A stretch of DNA of 64,000 nucleotides from Enterococcus sp. PF1-24 (GCF_029893325.1 NZ_JARXWL010000005.1:62001-126000); one strand, 5' to 3'. Shown: positions 43,487-52,954, counted from the stretch's first letter. A program made the numbers and translations. Notes: generated by a model not told the origin, from the sequence alone.

Positions 43487-45733
43487 TTATTCGACAGTTT
43501 TTTCTTTAGTGGCTTCTTTAACTAAGCGTTCAGGTTTTGAGGTAACGATAATTTTGCCTTCTTTATCCAATTTGGCTTTTAACTCGTGAATTTCAGGATG
43601 TTCAAGATAGAATTCAGCAATGCCATCTTCAATATGATCTTGAATCGTTCGACGGAGTGGGCGAGCACCCATGGAAGGATTGTAGCCTAATTCTACTAAT
43701 TTTTCACGAACGTTTTCCGGAACTTCAATATGCAGTTTTTGTGGCACTAACAATTGATTGACTTCATCTAACATTAAAGCCACGATATTGTTTAAGTGTT
43801 CCTTAGATAAAGTTTGAAACTCAATAATCCCGTCAAAACGGTTTAAAAATTCAGGGGTAAAGTAGTTATTTAGTTGATTTAAAACGGAACGAGTGACGCC
43901 ATCTCTAGCTGCACCAAAACCAACACTAGCTTCTACTGTACCAGTTCCCGCGTTACTAGTCATGATGATAATCGTATCTTTAAAGCTAACGGTACGCCCT
44001 TGTGCGTCTGTTAAACGGCCATCATCTAAGATTTGTAAAAACATATGCAAAACATCTGGATGAGCTTTTTCCACTTCATCCAACAGAATTAAGCTGTAAG
44101 GATTGCGGCGGACTTTTTCAGTTAACTGACCAGCTTCATCATAACCAACGTAACCTGGAGGAGAACCGATTAATTTAGAAACACTATGTTTTTCCATGTA
44201 TTCACTCATATCAAAACGAATCATGGATTCTTCAGAACCAAACATTTCTTTGGCTAATTGTTTCGCTAATTCTGTTTTACCAACACCTGTTGGACCAACG
44301 AAAAGGAAGGAACCAATCGGCCGATTTTGTTTGCCTAAACCAACCCGATTACGACGAATCGCTTTGGAAACTTTATCAATCGCTTCTTCCTGACCGATGA
44401 CATGGGCTTTCAAGTCAGTGGCCAAATTGATTAACTGTGTTTGTTCTTTTTCTTTTAAATCACCAACTGGAATGCCAGTCCGTTGTTCAACAATTTCTTC
44501 CATATCTTTTTCTGTGATGATTGGTGTTTCTTCATCGCTAATTTGTTTTTCTTTCATAGCTTGTAGTTTATTGATTTGATCGCGATAATAAGCTGCTTTT
44601 TCAAAATCTTCTTCTTGGGAAGCTTGTTGTTTTTGCGCTTGAGCATCGCTCAATTTTTTTTCAATAACTTTTGGATCGACAATTTGAATCGTTAAATTTT
44701 TCTTAGAACCAGTTTCATCTAATAAATCAATGGCTTTATCTGGCAAGAAACGATCTTGAATATAACGATTAGATAGAGTAGCGGCGGCGGTAATGGCTTC
44801 ATCGGTGTATTTAACGTGATGATAGTCTTCATAGCGCTGTTGCAAACCTTTTAAAATCGTAATGGTTTCTGCGACACTTGGTTCATCTACCCGCACTGGT
44901 TGCATTCTGCGTTCTAAAGCGGCATCTTTTTCGATAATGCGGTATTCGTTTAAAGTTGTGGCACCAACCATTTGTAATTCACCACGAGCTAGCGCTGGTT
45001 TTAAAATATTACCAGCATCCATATTGCCATCGCCAGCGGCACCAGCGCCAACAATTTCGTGAACTTCATCAATGAATAAAATTACGTTTTCAGATTGTTT
45101 GATTTCTTCAACTAATTTTTGCATCCGTTCTTCAAACTGACCGCGAATCCCTGTTCCTTGAACTAAGGAAACTACATCTAAACGAATGACTTCTTTATCT
45201 AACAATTTTTGGGGCACATCGCCATCAATAATTTTTTGCGCTAAACCTTCAACTACCGCTGTTTTACCGACACCAGGTTCGCCGATTAAAACTGGATTGT
45301 TTTTCGTGCGGCGATTTAAAATTTCAATCACCCGTTTAATTTCTTGGTCACGACCGACAACTGGGTCGACGTTACCTTGGCGGGCTTGCTCAGTAATGTT
45401 AATGCCGTATTCTCCTAACAAACCATTGGGGGCTTGTGGATTACGGGGAGGTTGACCACCATTAAAGTTATTGCCACCACCGATTTGAGTGGGTGGTGTT
45501 TGCTCGTAAGGTCTATTTCCTTGTTGCATTTGACGAGACATTGAACGAAATAAATCTTCTAAGCTATTAAAACCAAAAGGGTCTTGTTGTGCCATATTTG
45601 GCTGATTATCTAAAGTTTGATTTTTAATTTTTTGATAGCAATTCTGACAATAATCTAGTTGCTTGCGAGAACCATTGACTGTTGCATATAAATGAATGGT
45701 AGCTTCATTTTGACCACAATTTTGACAAAGCAT
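43487..45733 (-). CDS. clpE: ATP-dependent Clp protease ATP-binding subunit ClpE
   Basis: A 748-residue AAA+ unfoldase feeding ClpP. An N-terminal zinc finger (Cys3, Cys6, Cys29, Cys32) marks ClpE. The first ATPase has [12 protein letters not shown] and [12 protein letters not shown]; a UVR-type coiled coil ([13 protein letters not shown]) follows; the second ATPase has [13 protein letters not shown] and [11 protein letters not shown]. It lacks the ClpC-type N-domain repeats. ATG 45733 is chosen (AAAGGATG upstream) rather than the TTG at 45754. A CtsR box overlaps its transcription start, so it is a heat- and protein-stress gene. Confidence 0.96.
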   Translation of the reverse strand: MLCQNCGQNEATIHLYATVNGSRKQLDYCQNCYQKIKNQTLDNQPNMAQQDPFGFNSLEDLFRSMSRQMQQGNRPYEQTPPTQIGGGNNFNGGQPPRNPQAPNGLLGEYGINITEQARQGNVDPVVGRDQEIKRVIEILNRRTKNNPVLIGEPGVGKTAVVEGLAQKIIDGDVPQKLLDKEVIRLDVVSLVQGTGIRGQFEERMQKLVEEIKQSENVILFIDEVHEIVGAGAAGDGNMDAGNILKPALARGELQMVGATTLNEYRIIEKDAALERRMQPVRVDEPSVAETITILKGLQQRYEDYHHVKYTDEAITAAATLSNRYIQDRFLPDKAIDLLDETGSKKNLTIQIVDPKVIEKKLSDAQAQKQQASQEEDFEKAAYYRDQINKLQAMKEKQISDEETPIITEKDMEEIVEQRTGIPVGDLKEKEQTQLINLATDLKAHVIGQEEAIDKVSKAIRRNRVGLGKQNRPIGSFLFVGPTGVGKTELAKQLAKEMFGSEESMIRFDMSEYMEKHSVSKLIGSPPGYVGYDEAGQLTEKVRRNPYSLILLDEVEKAHPDVLHMFLQILDDGRLTDAQGRTVSFKDTIIIMTSNAGTGTVEASVGFGAARDGVTRSVLNQLNNYFTPEFLNRFDGIIEFQTLSKEHLNNIVALMLDEVNQLLVPQKLHIEVPENVREKLVELGYNPSMGARPLRRTIQDHIEDGIAEFYLEHPEIHELKAKLDKEGKIIVTSKPERLVKEATKEKTVE

Positions 45734-45830
45734 AAATGCTGCACATCCTTTCAAAATAAGTTGATACGACTATTTTACTCCTCGATAGCTGAAAGGTAAA
45801 AAGATAAGGCTTTTTTTAGTCAAATAAATC

Positions 45831-45884
45831 ATTGACCAATTTTGACCTTTGAGATAATTATAGCAATTTTTTATCCTTATGCAA
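45831..45884 (-). promoter_or_regulatory. clpE promoter with CtsR operator
   Basis: Minus strand: TTGCAT (45884-45879), 16 bases, TATAAT (45862-45857). The tandem heptad GGTCAAA-ATT-GGTCAAT (45847-45831) follows at about +3, matching the CtsR consensus GGTCAAA-N3-GGTCAAA except for the last base. Confidence 0.85.
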
Positions 45885-45889
45885 GTATT

Positions 45890-45917
45890 TTGTTTTGACG
45901 AAATAAAGGGGTATAAT
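45890..45917 (+). promoter_or_regulatory. Promoter of the 62-residue gene
   Basis: TTGTTT, 16 bases, TATAAT (45912-45917). It is divergent from clpE; the two -35 boxes are only about 5 bases apart. Confidence 0.6.
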
Positions 45918-45954
45918 GAAGTTAATCTTTGTAAAAATGTTGGAGGGATTCTGA

Positions 45955-46143
45955 TTGGAAGAAAATCGCTATGAAAAAGAAATTGCCGCGCTGCGTAACG
46001 GTGAAAGTTCAGAATTAGTTGTTGAACGTGCTGATTTTATGCTGTTTAGAGAAGTTTGGATGACCCAAGCAGACAAGAAGAATTTTGTCGGCGAAGCGCA
46101 ATTTAATGGACGAATTGTCTATCGCTATCAAGAAAGTTCGTAA
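45955..46143 (+). CDS. Conserved small protein of unknown function
   Basis: A 62-residue acidic protein (MEENRYEKEIAALRNGE start; FREVWMTQADKKNFVGEAQ) without membrane segments. A protein of this sort at this place, between clpE and ptsH, is also found in Enterococcus as far as I recall. The start is TTG with GGAGGG 7 bases upstream. No domain is recognised. It has its own promoter and no clear terminator before ptsH, whose promoter lies 38 bases further on. Confidence 0.75.
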   Translation: MEENRYEKEIAALRNGESSELVVERADFMLFREVWMTQADKKNFVGEAQFNGRIVYRYQESS

Positions 46144-46180
46144 AACAAATAGATTTTTGCGACAAAACAATCAAAAATGG

Positions 46181-46209
46181 TTGTAACAATGACAAAAAAA
46201 TGTTAATCT
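46181..46209 (+). promoter_or_regulatory. Promoter of ptsHI
   Basis: TTGTAA (46181-46186), 17 bases, TAATCT (46204-46209); leader of about 90 bases. No catabolite-response (cre) site is evident. Confidence 0.55.
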
Positions 46210-46304
46210 TAAAAAATGAAGGGGAGTTTCTGAAGACGCTTTAAAGGCATCAAAAAGAAAACCCTAACATTAAATTTTTTTTACACAAAGGAGACCGATT
46301 TATT

Positions 46305-46571
46305 ATGGAAAAGAAAGACTTTCATGTAGTAGCAGAAACTGGGATTCATGCACGCCCTGCAACATTATTAGTGCAAACTGCAAGTAAATTCAACTCAGAT
46401 ATCAACCTTGAATACAAAGGCAAATCTGTAAACCTTAAATCTATCATGGGCGTTATGTCTCTTGGTGTTGGCCAAGGCGCTGACGTAACAATCTCTGCAG
46501 AAGGTGCTGACGAAGCAGACGCAATTGCTGCGATCGTTGAAACTATGAAAAAGGAAGGTTTATCTGAATAA
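46305..46571 (+). CDS. ptsH: Phosphocarrier protein HPr
   Basis: An 88-residue PTS phosphocarrier. His15 in TGIHARPAT takes phosphate from enzyme I, and Ser46 in [10 protein letters not shown] is the regulatory HPr-kinase site, so the protein can serve catabolite control through CcpA. AAAGGAGA precedes the ATG. The stop shares one base with the ptsI start (TAATG). Codon use is biased as in highly expressed genes. Confidence 0.97.
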   Translation: MEKKDFHVVAETGIHARPATLLVQTASKFNSDINLEYKGKSVNLKSIMGVMSLGVGQGADVTISAEGADEADAIAAIVETMKKEGLSE

Positions 46572-48298
46572 TGGTTGAAATGCTAAAAGGGATTGCCGCA
46601 AGTGATGGAGTTGCCGTTGCCAAAGCTTACCTGCTAGTTCAACCGGATTTATCTTTCAGTAAAACCAATGTGGAAGATGTTGCTGCTGAAGAAGCACGTT
46701 TACAAGTAGCGCTAACTACTTCAACTGAAGAACTGCAAGCAATTCGGGAAAAGGCAGCACAAAGTCTTGGTGAAGAAGAAGCACAAGTATTTGATGCACA
46801 TTTAATGGTATTGTCTGACCCAGAAATGATTGGTCAGATTAATCAAAATATTAGCGATAATAAAGTAAATGCTGAAGCTGCTTTAAAAGAAGTTACTGAT
46901 ATGTATATCGGTATGTTTGAAGCAATGGATGACAATGCTTATATGCAAGAAAGAGCTGCGGATATCCGCGACGTTGCGAAACGTATTTTAGCTCATTTGC
47001 TAGGAGTAACTTTACCGAATCCTTCAATGATTAACGAAGAAGTTGTCGTAGTGGCACATGACTTGACACCAAGTGATACTGCTCAATTAGACCGTAACTT
47101 CGTTAAAGCTTTCGTTACAGATGTTGGTGGACGTACTTCTCACTCAGCAATTATGGCACGTTCTTTAGAAATTCCAGCAATTGTTGGTACTAAAGAAATT
47201 ACTGCTAAAGTTAAAGCTGGCGATATTTTAGCTGTTAATGGGATTGAAGGGGATGTAATTGTTAATCCTACTGATGACCAAGCAGCTGAATTCAAAAAAG
47301 CTGGTGATGCTTATGCAGCTCAAAAAGCTGAATGGGAAAAATTAAAAAATGCTGAAACTGTAACTGCTGATGGCAAACACTTTGAATTAGCAGCTAACAT
47401 TGGTACACCAAAAGATTTAGAAGGTGTGCATAACAATGGTGGGGAAGGTATTGGTTTATATCGGACTGAATTCTTATACATGGATTCACCTGATTTCCCA
47501 ACCGAAGAAGATCAATTCGTAGCTTATAAAGCTGTTTTAGAAGGTATGGCTGGTAAACCTGTTGTTGTTCGGACAATGGATATCGGTGGCGATAAAGAGC
47601 TACCTTACTTGAAATTACCTCATGAAATGAACCCATTCTTAGGCTACCGCGCATTGCGTATTAGCTTATCAGAACAAGGTGACGATATGTTCCGTACACA
47701 AATGCGGGCGTTGTTACGTGCTTCTGTTTATGGTAACTTACGAATTATGTTCCCGATGGTTGCAACAATCAAAGAGTTTAGAGCAGCTAAACAAATCTTT
47801 GAAGAAGAAAAAGCTAAATTAGTTAGCGAAGGCGTTGAAGTTTCTAACGAAATTCAAGTAGGTATCATGATTGAAATTCCTGCTGCTGCTGTCATTGCTG
47901 ATAAATTTGCTAAAGAAGTAGATTTCTTCTCAGTTGGAACAAATGACTTAATTCAATACACAATGGCTGCTGACCGTATGAACGAACGCGTTTCTTACTT
48001 ATATCAACCTTATAACCCATCTATTCTACGTTTGCTTAAGAACGTAATTGATGCAGCGCATGCTGAAGGTAAATGGGCTGGTATGTGTGGCGAAATGGCT
48101 GGCGATCAAACTGCAGTACCATTATTAATGGGTCTTGGTTTAGATGAGTTCTCTATGAGCGCAACTTCTATTCTTAAAACTCGTAGTTTAATGAAACGTT
48201 TGGACACTACTAAAATGACTGAACTTGCAAATCGCGCAATTGATGAATGCGATACAATGGAAGAAGTTGTAGCATTGGTGGAAGAATATACTAATTAA
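46571..48298 (+). CDS. ptsI: Phosphoenolpyruvate-protein phosphotransferase (enzyme I)
   Basis: A 575-residue enzyme that moves phosphate from PEP to HPr. The phospho-histidine His191 is in [13 protein letters not shown]; the PEP-binding domain has [35 protein letters not shown] and the cysteine-bearing GMCGEMAGD. Length is standard. It is coupled to ptsH by TAATG overlap and followed by a strong terminator. Confidence 0.97.
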   Translation: MVEMLKGIAASDGVAVAKAYLLVQPDLSFSKTNVEDVAAEEARLQVALTTSTEELQAIREKAAQSLGEEEAQVFDAHLMVLSDPEMIGQINQNISDNKVNAEAALKEVTDMYIGMFEAMDDNAYMQERAADIRDVAKRILAHLLGVTLPNPSMINEEVVVVAHDLTPSDTAQLDRNFVKAFVTDVGGRTSHSAIMARSLEIPAIVGTKEITAKVKAGDILAVNGIEGDVIVNPTDDQAAEFKKAGDAYAAQKAEWEKLKNAETVTADGKHFELAANIGTPKDLEGVHNNGGEGIGLYRTEFLYMDSPDFPTEEDQFVAYKAVLEGMAGKPVVVRTMDIGGDKELPYLKLPHEMNPFLGYRALRISLSEQGDDMFRTQMRALLRASVYGNLRIMFPMVATIKEFRAAKQIFEEEKAKLVSEGVEVSNEIQVGIMIEIPAAAVIADKFAKEVDFFSVGTNDLIQYTMAADRMNERVSYLYQPYNPSILRLLKNVIDAAHAEGKWAGMCGEMAGDQTAVPLLMGLGLDEFSMSATSILKTRSLMKRLDTTKMTELANRAIDECDTMEEVVALVEEYTN

Positions 48299-48312
48299 TT
48301 AAACAACTACTT

Positions 48313-48340
48313 AAGGACACCTATTTAGGTGTCCTTTTTT
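48313..48340 (+). terminator. Terminator of ptsHI
   Basis: AAGGACACCT pairs with AGGTGTCCTT, 4-base loop, T6. Confidence 0.93.
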
Positions 48341-48601
48341 GTGGTGTGGTAAATCGCTTGTTACTTTATAAAAAAGTTTCATTTTGAAAAAAGCGTAGTC
48401 ATTCTTTGATAGCTAACCATTAGTTGGATAAAAAAATGAGAAAAAATTTAAATATTTTTTTACACTTGTTATTTTCTGGTAGTATCTGATAAAAGCTTGA
48501 TTTATTAGGTGTTTGATTAACTTCTTTAAAATATTAAGGAGATTGGAATGATTTCTTTGCAAAAATTAAGACTTTAGTTTGAGTGCATTTTTTTAAAGCT
48601 G
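48341..48601 (+). other. Gene-poor stretch between ptsI and bgsA
   Basis: No ordinary gene is seen in these bases. The content is AT-rich, with a possible promoter (TTTACA, 18 bases, TATCTG at 48459-48488) and a nine-codon reading frame with a strong ribosome site near its right end. Confidence 0.5.
48548..48577 (+). CDS. Possible nine-residue leader peptide before bgsA
   Basis: The frame MISLQKLRL then TAG is preceded by AAGGAG 6 bases before its ATG, as good a ribosome site as those of real genes here. It ends 28 bases before the bgsA -10 box, so it either belongs to a longer transcript running through the bgsA promoter or is chance. It contains no run of a single amino acid that would mark a classic attenuator. 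Low certainty. Confidence 0.25.
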   Translation: MISLQKLRL

Positions 48602-48610
48602 TGCTATAAT
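48602..48610 (+). promoter_or_regulatory. Extended -10 promoter of bgsA-bgsB
   Basis: TGC followed by TATAAT, 32 bases before the TTG start. Confidence 0.6.
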
Positions 48611-48642
48611 GTTATTGTATGAAACTTGGAGGTGATCCAACT

Positions 48643-49686
48643 TTGAAGGTATTGCTGTACTTTGAAGGTGAGAAGATCCTAGCGAAATCTGGAATTGGCC
48701 GTGCCTTGGCACATCAAAAAAGAGCTCTTTCAGAAGTTGGGATTGAATATACATTAGATGCAAATAGTACTGACTATGATATTTTGCATATTAACACTTA
48801 TGGAATTAATAGCCATAATATGGTAGCTAAAGCACGAAAAATGGGGAAAAAGGTGATTTACCACGCCCATTCAACAGAAGAAGATTTCAGAAATTCCTTT
48901 ATTGGTTCTAACCAGATTTCACCACTTGTAAAAAAATATTTGGTTAGTTTATATTCTAAGGCGGATTATTTGATTACGCCAACGCCTTATTCTAAAATGT
49001 TGTTAGAAAGTTACGGCATTCAATTGCCGATTAGTGCTATTTCAAACGGGATTGATATTGAACGCTATCAACCAAACCCTGAAAAAGAACAACTTTTTAG
49101 AGAGTATTTCCAATTAGCACCTGATCAAAAAGTAATTATTTGTGTCGGCTTATTCTTTGAACGCAAAGGTATTATTGACTTTGTTGAAATTGCTCGTCAA
49201 ATGCCAGAATATACATTTATTTGGTTTGGGGATGTACCTATGTATAGTATCCCTAAAAATATTCGTAATATCGTTAAAGAAGATCATCCTGAAAACGTGA
49301 TTTTCCCTGGTTATATTAAAGGGGATATTATTGAAGGCGCGTATTCCAACGCTGACTTATTTTTCTTTCCTTCTTATGAAGAAACAGAAGGAATTGTTGT
49401 GTTGGAAGCATTAGCTAGTAAACAAAATGTTTTGGTACGAGATATTCCGGTTTATCAAGGCTGGTTAGCGGCTGATGAAAACTGCTATATGGGTAGTAAT
49501 AACCAAGAATTTGCTACTAAAATCCGACAAATTGTTCAAAAAGAATTGCCGGATTTAACAGCAGCTGGTTATCAAACGGCCCAATCAAGAAGTATTAGTG
49601 AAATTGGTAGTGAGTTAGCGAGTGTTTATTCAGAAGTGTTAGGAACACCTGATTCTTCTGAGAAAATGATTCACGAAAAGATTTAA
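48643..49686 (+). CDS. bgsA: Diglucosyl-diacylglycerol synthase-type glycosyltransferase (BgsA/CpoA-like)
   Basis: A 347-residue GT4 enzyme, the same size as CpoA of pneumococcus. Segments: VLLYFEGEKILAKSGIGRAL, VIYHAHSTEEDFRNSF, a second Rossmann part with ICVGLFFERKGIIDFVEI, and the donor-binding FFPSYEETEGIVVLEA. In E. faecalis the homologous BgsA adds the second glucose to the membrane glycolipid that anchors lipoteichoic acid; the assignment rests on sequence type plus the order bgsA-bgsB before fabT. The TTG start follows GGAGGTGATCC, an 11-base match to the very end of 16S rRNA. Confidence 0.88.
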   Translation: MKVLLYFEGEKILAKSGIGRALAHQKRALSEVGIEYTLDANSTDYDILHINTYGINSHNMVAKARKMGKKVIYHAHSTEEDFRNSFIGSNQISPLVKKYLVSLYSKADYLITPTPYSKMLLESYGIQLPISAISNGIDIERYQPNPEKEQLFREYFQLAPDQKVIICVGLFFERKGIIDFVEIARQMPEYTFIWFGDVPMYSIPKNIRNIVKEDHPENVIFPGYIKGDIIEGAYSNADLFFFPSYEETEGIVVLEALASKQNVLVRDIPVYQGWLAADENCYMGSNNQEFATKIRQIVQKELPDLTAAGYQTAQSRSISEIGSELASVYSEVLGTPDSSEKMIHEKI

Positions 49687-49704
49687 AAGTTGGGAGTAAT
49701 AATT

Positions 49705-50934
49705 GTGAAGATTGGTTTTTTTACGGACACTTACTTTCCACAAGTAAGTGGGGTAGCTACATCAATTCAGACTTTAAAAAATGAATTGGAAAATCGTGGA
49801 CATGAAGTCTATATTTTTACAACAACTGATCCGCAAGCCCCTGAAGTTGAAAAAGACATTATTCGGATGCCCAGCGTACCGTTTGTTTCTTTTACTGACC
49901 GGCGCATTGTGGTTCGGGGAATGTGGTATGCCTATTTAATTGCGAAAGAGCTGGAACTAGATTTAATTCATACCCATACCGAATTTGGTACCGGGATTTT
50001 AGGTAAAATGGTAGGGAAGAAATTACGGATTCCCGTCATTCATACTTATCATACGATGTATGAAGATTATTTACACTATATTGCAAAAGGTAAAGTTGTA
50101 AAACCTAGTCATGTAAAATATTTTTCTCGTTTGTTTGTTAACCATTCAACTGGGGTTGTTTGTCCTAGTAAACGAGTGACGGATACCTTGGAGCGTTATG
50201 GAACAACGACGCCGATGCGGATTATTCCCACCGGGATTGATATTCAAAAATTTTTGCGGCCTGATATTACGCCGGATATGACTCAAAAATTACGGGAAGA
50301 TTTAGGTATTGCAGAAGATCAGTTAATGCTATTATCCTTAAGCCGCCTTTCTTATGAAAAAAATATTCAAGCTTTGATTAAAGGTTTCCCTAAAATTTTG
50401 GCCGCTTTTCCACAAGCTCGTTTAGTAGTTGTCGGGAAAGGTCCTTACTTAGAAGAATTAGAAAAGCTGATTGCCGACCTTAATATAGAAGAGTTTGTGC
50501 AATTTGTCGGAGAAGTTGATAATGCAGAAGTGGCATATTACTATAAGGCTGCGGATTATTTTATCAGCGCTTCTCATTCTGAAACACAAGGCTTAACTTA
50601 TATAGAAGCTATGTCAGCTGGTTTACAATCAGTTGTTATGGGAAATGCTTATTTGGAGCAGTTGATTAATCATCCGACATTAGGCTGTACTTATGAAACG
50701 GAAGAAGATTTTGCCGATTGTATGATTGATTATATGCAAAATAATCAAGGTATGGATCCAATTATTTTAAAAGAAAAACTTTATGAAATTTCAGCAACTT
50801 GTTTTGGCGATTCGATGTTAGCTTTTTATCAAGATATGATTGAATATCATCAACAGAAATTATTAGTCAAAGAAATGACGCCACCGATCGACAAAATAAA
50901 AGTGAGATTTACTTCGAAGTTTCAAGAAAAATAA
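49705..50934 (+). CDS. bgsB: Monoglucosyl-diacylglycerol synthase-type glycosyltransferase (BgsB-like)
   Basis: A 409-residue GT4 enzyme: IGFFTDTYFPQVSGVATS, HTHTEFGTGILG, IPTGIDIQKF, LSLSRLSYEKNIQALI, and the donor motif SASHSETQGLTYIEAMSAG. Homologues transfer glucose from UDP-glucose to diacylglycerol, the first step of the glycolipid anchor. GTG 49705 is the chosen start (GGGAG 8 bases upstream) and is 18 bases from bgsA, so the pair forms an operon whose products act one after the other (BgsB, then BgsA). Confidence 0.9.
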   Translation: MKIGFFTDTYFPQVSGVATSIQTLKNELENRGHEVYIFTTTDPQAPEVEKDIIRMPSVPFVSFTDRRIVVRGMWYAYLIAKELELDLIHTHTEFGTGILGKMVGKKLRIPVIHTYHTMYEDYLHYIAKGKVVKPSHVKYFSRLFVNHSTGVVCPSKRVTDTLERYGTTTPMRIIPTGIDIQKFLRPDITPDMTQKLREDLGIAEDQLMLLSLSRLSYEKNIQALIKGFPKILAAFPQARLVVVGKGPYLEELEKLIADLNIEEFVQFVGEVDNAEVAYYYKAADYFISASHSETQGLTYIEAMSAGLQSVVMGNAYLEQLINHPTLGCTYETEEDFADCMIDYMQNNQGMDPIILKEKLYEISATCFGDSMLAFYQDMIEYHQQKLLVKEMTPPIDKIKVRFTSKFQEK

Positions 50935-50942
50935 CTTTTTAG

Positions 50943-50980
50943 ACAGCTAATTCTCGTGTAGACTAGAGTTAGCTGTTTTT
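50943..50980 (+). terminator. Terminator of bgsA-bgsB
   Basis: ACAGCTAA pairs with TTAGCTGT, with an inner CTC/GAG pair and T5. Confidence 0.75.
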
Positions 50981-51013
50981 GATTAAAATCTAACTTGAAA
51001 GAAGATGAAAGAT

Positions 51014-51880
51014 ATGGAAATTGGTTTTATTGGCACTGGCGTTATGGGCAGCGGCATGATTACTAATTTATTAAAGGCTGGTTATCAAGTAAATATTTAT
51101 AACCGAACAAAAAGTAAAGCCCAATCTTTAATCGCAGACGGAGCGATTTGGCAAGCTAGTCCGCAAGCGGTGGCAGAAGCCAGTCAGATTATTTTTACGA
51201 TTGTCGGCTACCCAAGTGATGTGGAAATGACTTATTTTGGTGAGCAAGGAATTTTCGCAGCAACAATGACTGATAAAATTGTTGTTGATATGACTACCAG
51301 TACGCCAACTTTAGCTAAAAAAATTGCTGATGCAGCTGTCAAACAGGGCGCGCAAGCTTTGGATGCGCCAGTTTCGGGTGGCGATATTGGCGCGAAAAAT
51401 GCTACTTTAACGATTATGGTCGGTGGCGATGCAGCAACTTTCCAACAAGTTTTGCCAATTTTTGAAAAAATCGGTAAAAAAATTGTTTTACAAGGAGCCG
51501 CTGGTAGTGGTCAACATACGAAAATGGCCAACCAAATTATGGTAGCAGGGACAATGTTAGGTTTATCAGAAATGCTAGTCTATGCGAAAGCCGCTAATTT
51601 AGATTTAGAAGCTACTTTACAAGTTGTTGGTGGAGGTGCAGCTGCCAATTGGTCTTTAGATAATTATGGTCCCCGGATTTTGCGGGAAGATTATTCACCA
51701 GGTTTTTTTATTAAGCATTTTATTAAAGATTTGAAAATTGCATTAACTGAAGCAAAAGCTTTAAATTTAAACTTACCTATGACGGAATTAGCTGAAAAAT
51801 TATATGCTGAATTAGCAGCAGAAGGCTATGAAAATAGCGGAACACAAGCTTTAATTCAACGTTGGTGGCAGGCAGAATAA
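51014..51880 (+). CDS. Beta-hydroxyacid dehydrogenase (3-hydroxyisobutyrate dehydrogenase family)
   Basis: A 288-residue NAD(P)-dependent enzyme. The coenzyme turn is IGFIGTGVMGSGM, the Arg in YNRTKSKA suggests NADP, the substrate loop is DAPVSGGDIGAKN, and the catalytic Lys is in GQHTKMANQIM. It resembles YkwC-type reductases of hydroxyacids or succinate semialdehyde; the true substrate is unknown. The start is uncertain: ATG 51014 has GAAAGAAG about 9 bases away, ATG 51005 abuts it. Confidence 0.88.
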   Translation: MEIGFIGTGVMGSGMITNLLKAGYQVNIYNRTKSKAQSLIADGAIWQASPQAVAEASQIIFTIVGYPSDVEMTYFGEQGIFAATMTDKIVVDMTTSTPTLAKKIADAAVKQGAQALDAPVSGGDIGAKNATLTIMVGGDAATFQQVLPIFEKIGKKIVLQGAAGSGQHTKMANQIMVAGTMLGLSEMLVYAKAANLDLEATLQVVGGGAAANWSLDNYGPRILREDYSPGFFIKHFIKDLKIALTEAKALNLNLPMTELAEKLYAELAAEGYENSGTQALIQRWWQAE

Positions 51881-51950
51881 ATGCTTGTGAAACAAGTTGC
51901 AAATAAAATATGAAACTTCGCTAAAAACTAGTGCATGATTAAGCGGTATT

Positions 51951-51959
51951 TGATACAAT
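51951..51959 (+). promoter_or_regulatory. Extended -10 promoter of the DUF1797 gene
   Basis: TGA followed by TACAAT, 31 bases before the ATG. Confidence 0.5.
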
Positions 51960-51990
51960 ATAACAGAACTAGAAAGAGGGAGGTACCCAT

Positions 51991-52221
51991 ATGAAACATT
52001 CACAACTAGTTGCCATTATCAAAAGACTTGAAGCAATGACTGAGGCAACCGATAATGAAGTACAAGTTCGCCGTTTTGAAAAAGAAGGCGTAGAAAAATG
52101 TACAGTGAGCTATGATGGTTCAACTGAAACTTTTGACCTACTTGAAACTGATTCGCAACAACAGTACCAATTTGACAATATTGATATTGTTGCGATGGAA
52201 ATTTATGATTTAATTCAATAA
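51991..52221 (+). CDS. DUF1797 (YkuJ-like) small protein
   Basis: A 76-residue protein, LVAIIKRLEAM followed by VQVRRFEKEGVEKCTVSYD and an acidic FDNIDIVAMEIYDLI end, matching YkuJ/DUF1797, a small conserved Firmicutes fold of unknown function. GGGAGG is 7 bases before the ATG. Its place before fabT is as in enterococci, but own promoter and terminator make it a separate unit. Confidence 0.85.
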   Translation: MKHSQLVAIIKRLEAMTEATDNEVQVRRFEKEGVEKCTVSYDGSTETFDLLETDSQQQYQFDNIDIVAMEIYDLIQ

Positions 52222-52235
52222 TTTGCATGTAGAGA

Positions 52236-52264
52236 AAAGGCCAGCATTTGCTGGTCTTTTTTTT
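52236..52264 (+). terminator. Terminator of the DUF1797 gene
   Basis: AAGGCCAGC pairs with GCTGGTCTT (one G:U), then a T8 run. Confidence 0.92.
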
Positions 52265-52428
52265 AATCTACATATTTATAGTTATAAATCTTAAAAAAAG
52301 TTAAAGTTTAATGGGCTGAATGGTTATTTTAAAGGTAGGGAAAATTTTTAGCAAAAGCATGAATGTTGATATAACGGGATTTGTAATTAGCTAAAAGAAA
52401 TTTTTGAATAAATTTCACAAAAAGATTG

Positions 52429-52487
52429 TTGCAATTTTTTTTTTTTTAAGATATAGTTTGAATATCAAAAGATTTGATAATCAAACT
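52429..52487 (+). promoter_or_regulatory. fab-acc operon promoter with two FabT boxes and a T13 spacer tract
   Basis: TTGCAA (52429-52434), a 17-base spacer of T13 plus AAGA, and TATAGT (52452-52457). Two FabT-type boxes follow: AGTTTGAATATCAAAAG (52455-52471), covering the -10 end and start site, and GATTTGATAATCAAACT (52471-52487), whose reverse complement matches the published box form AGTTTGATTATCAAATT except at the last base. Confidence 0.88.
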
Positions 52488-52504
52488 AAATGGATGGTGT
52501 AGTA

Positions 52505-52945
52505 ATGGCAACTGATTTTAAAAGCGTCAATGATTATCTGGTGAGTGTTTTCAATGATATTTTGACAATTGAGGAATCTGAGTTAAAGAAATCTCAGTTT
52601 AACGATTTGTCAATTACTGAAATGCATACAATTGAAGCAATTGGCATGTATTATCGTAAAACAACTTCTGAAGTTGCTAAAGAACTATCAATTACTGTTG
52701 GAACACTTACGATAGCCATTAATCGTTTAGTCAAAAAAGGTTATGTAGAAAGAATAAGAAGTGAAGATGACCGCCGGGTAGTTAAACTTAGTTTGACTAA
52801 AAAAGGCAAATTGCTTTATCGGGTGCATCAACATTTTCACCGGGAAATGGTAAAAAATATTTTAGTTAATATGGAAGCTGATGAAGAAAAAGCTTTGCTA
52901 AAAGCTTTAGAGAATCTTCATGATTTCCTGCAATCTTATAAGTGA
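52505..52945 (+). CDS. fabT: MarR-family fatty-acid synthesis repressor FabT
   Basis: A 146-residue MarR-type regulator with the winged helix-turn-helix TSEVAKELSITVGTLTIAINRLVKKGYVERIRSEDDRR. With long-chain acyl-ACP it represses the fab operon. ATG 52505 is chosen since it matches family length and has GGATGGTG upstream; ATG 52490 abuts the second FabT box. It is first gene of the operon it controls. fabH starts 9 bases after its stop. Confidence 0.94.
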   Translation: MATDFKSVNDYLVSVFNDILTIEESELKKSQFNDLSITEMHTIEAIGMYYRKTTSEVAKELSITVGTLTIAINRLVKKGYVERIRSEDDRRVVKLSLTKKGKLLYRVHQHFHREMVKNILVNMEADEEKALLKALENLHDFLQSYK

Positions 52946-52954
52946 GTGTGAGCA

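Noticed and set aside
43974-45455. Several frames antisense to clpE (60-89 codons)
   Set aside because: They are by-products of the clpE coding frame; no promoters or ribosome sites.
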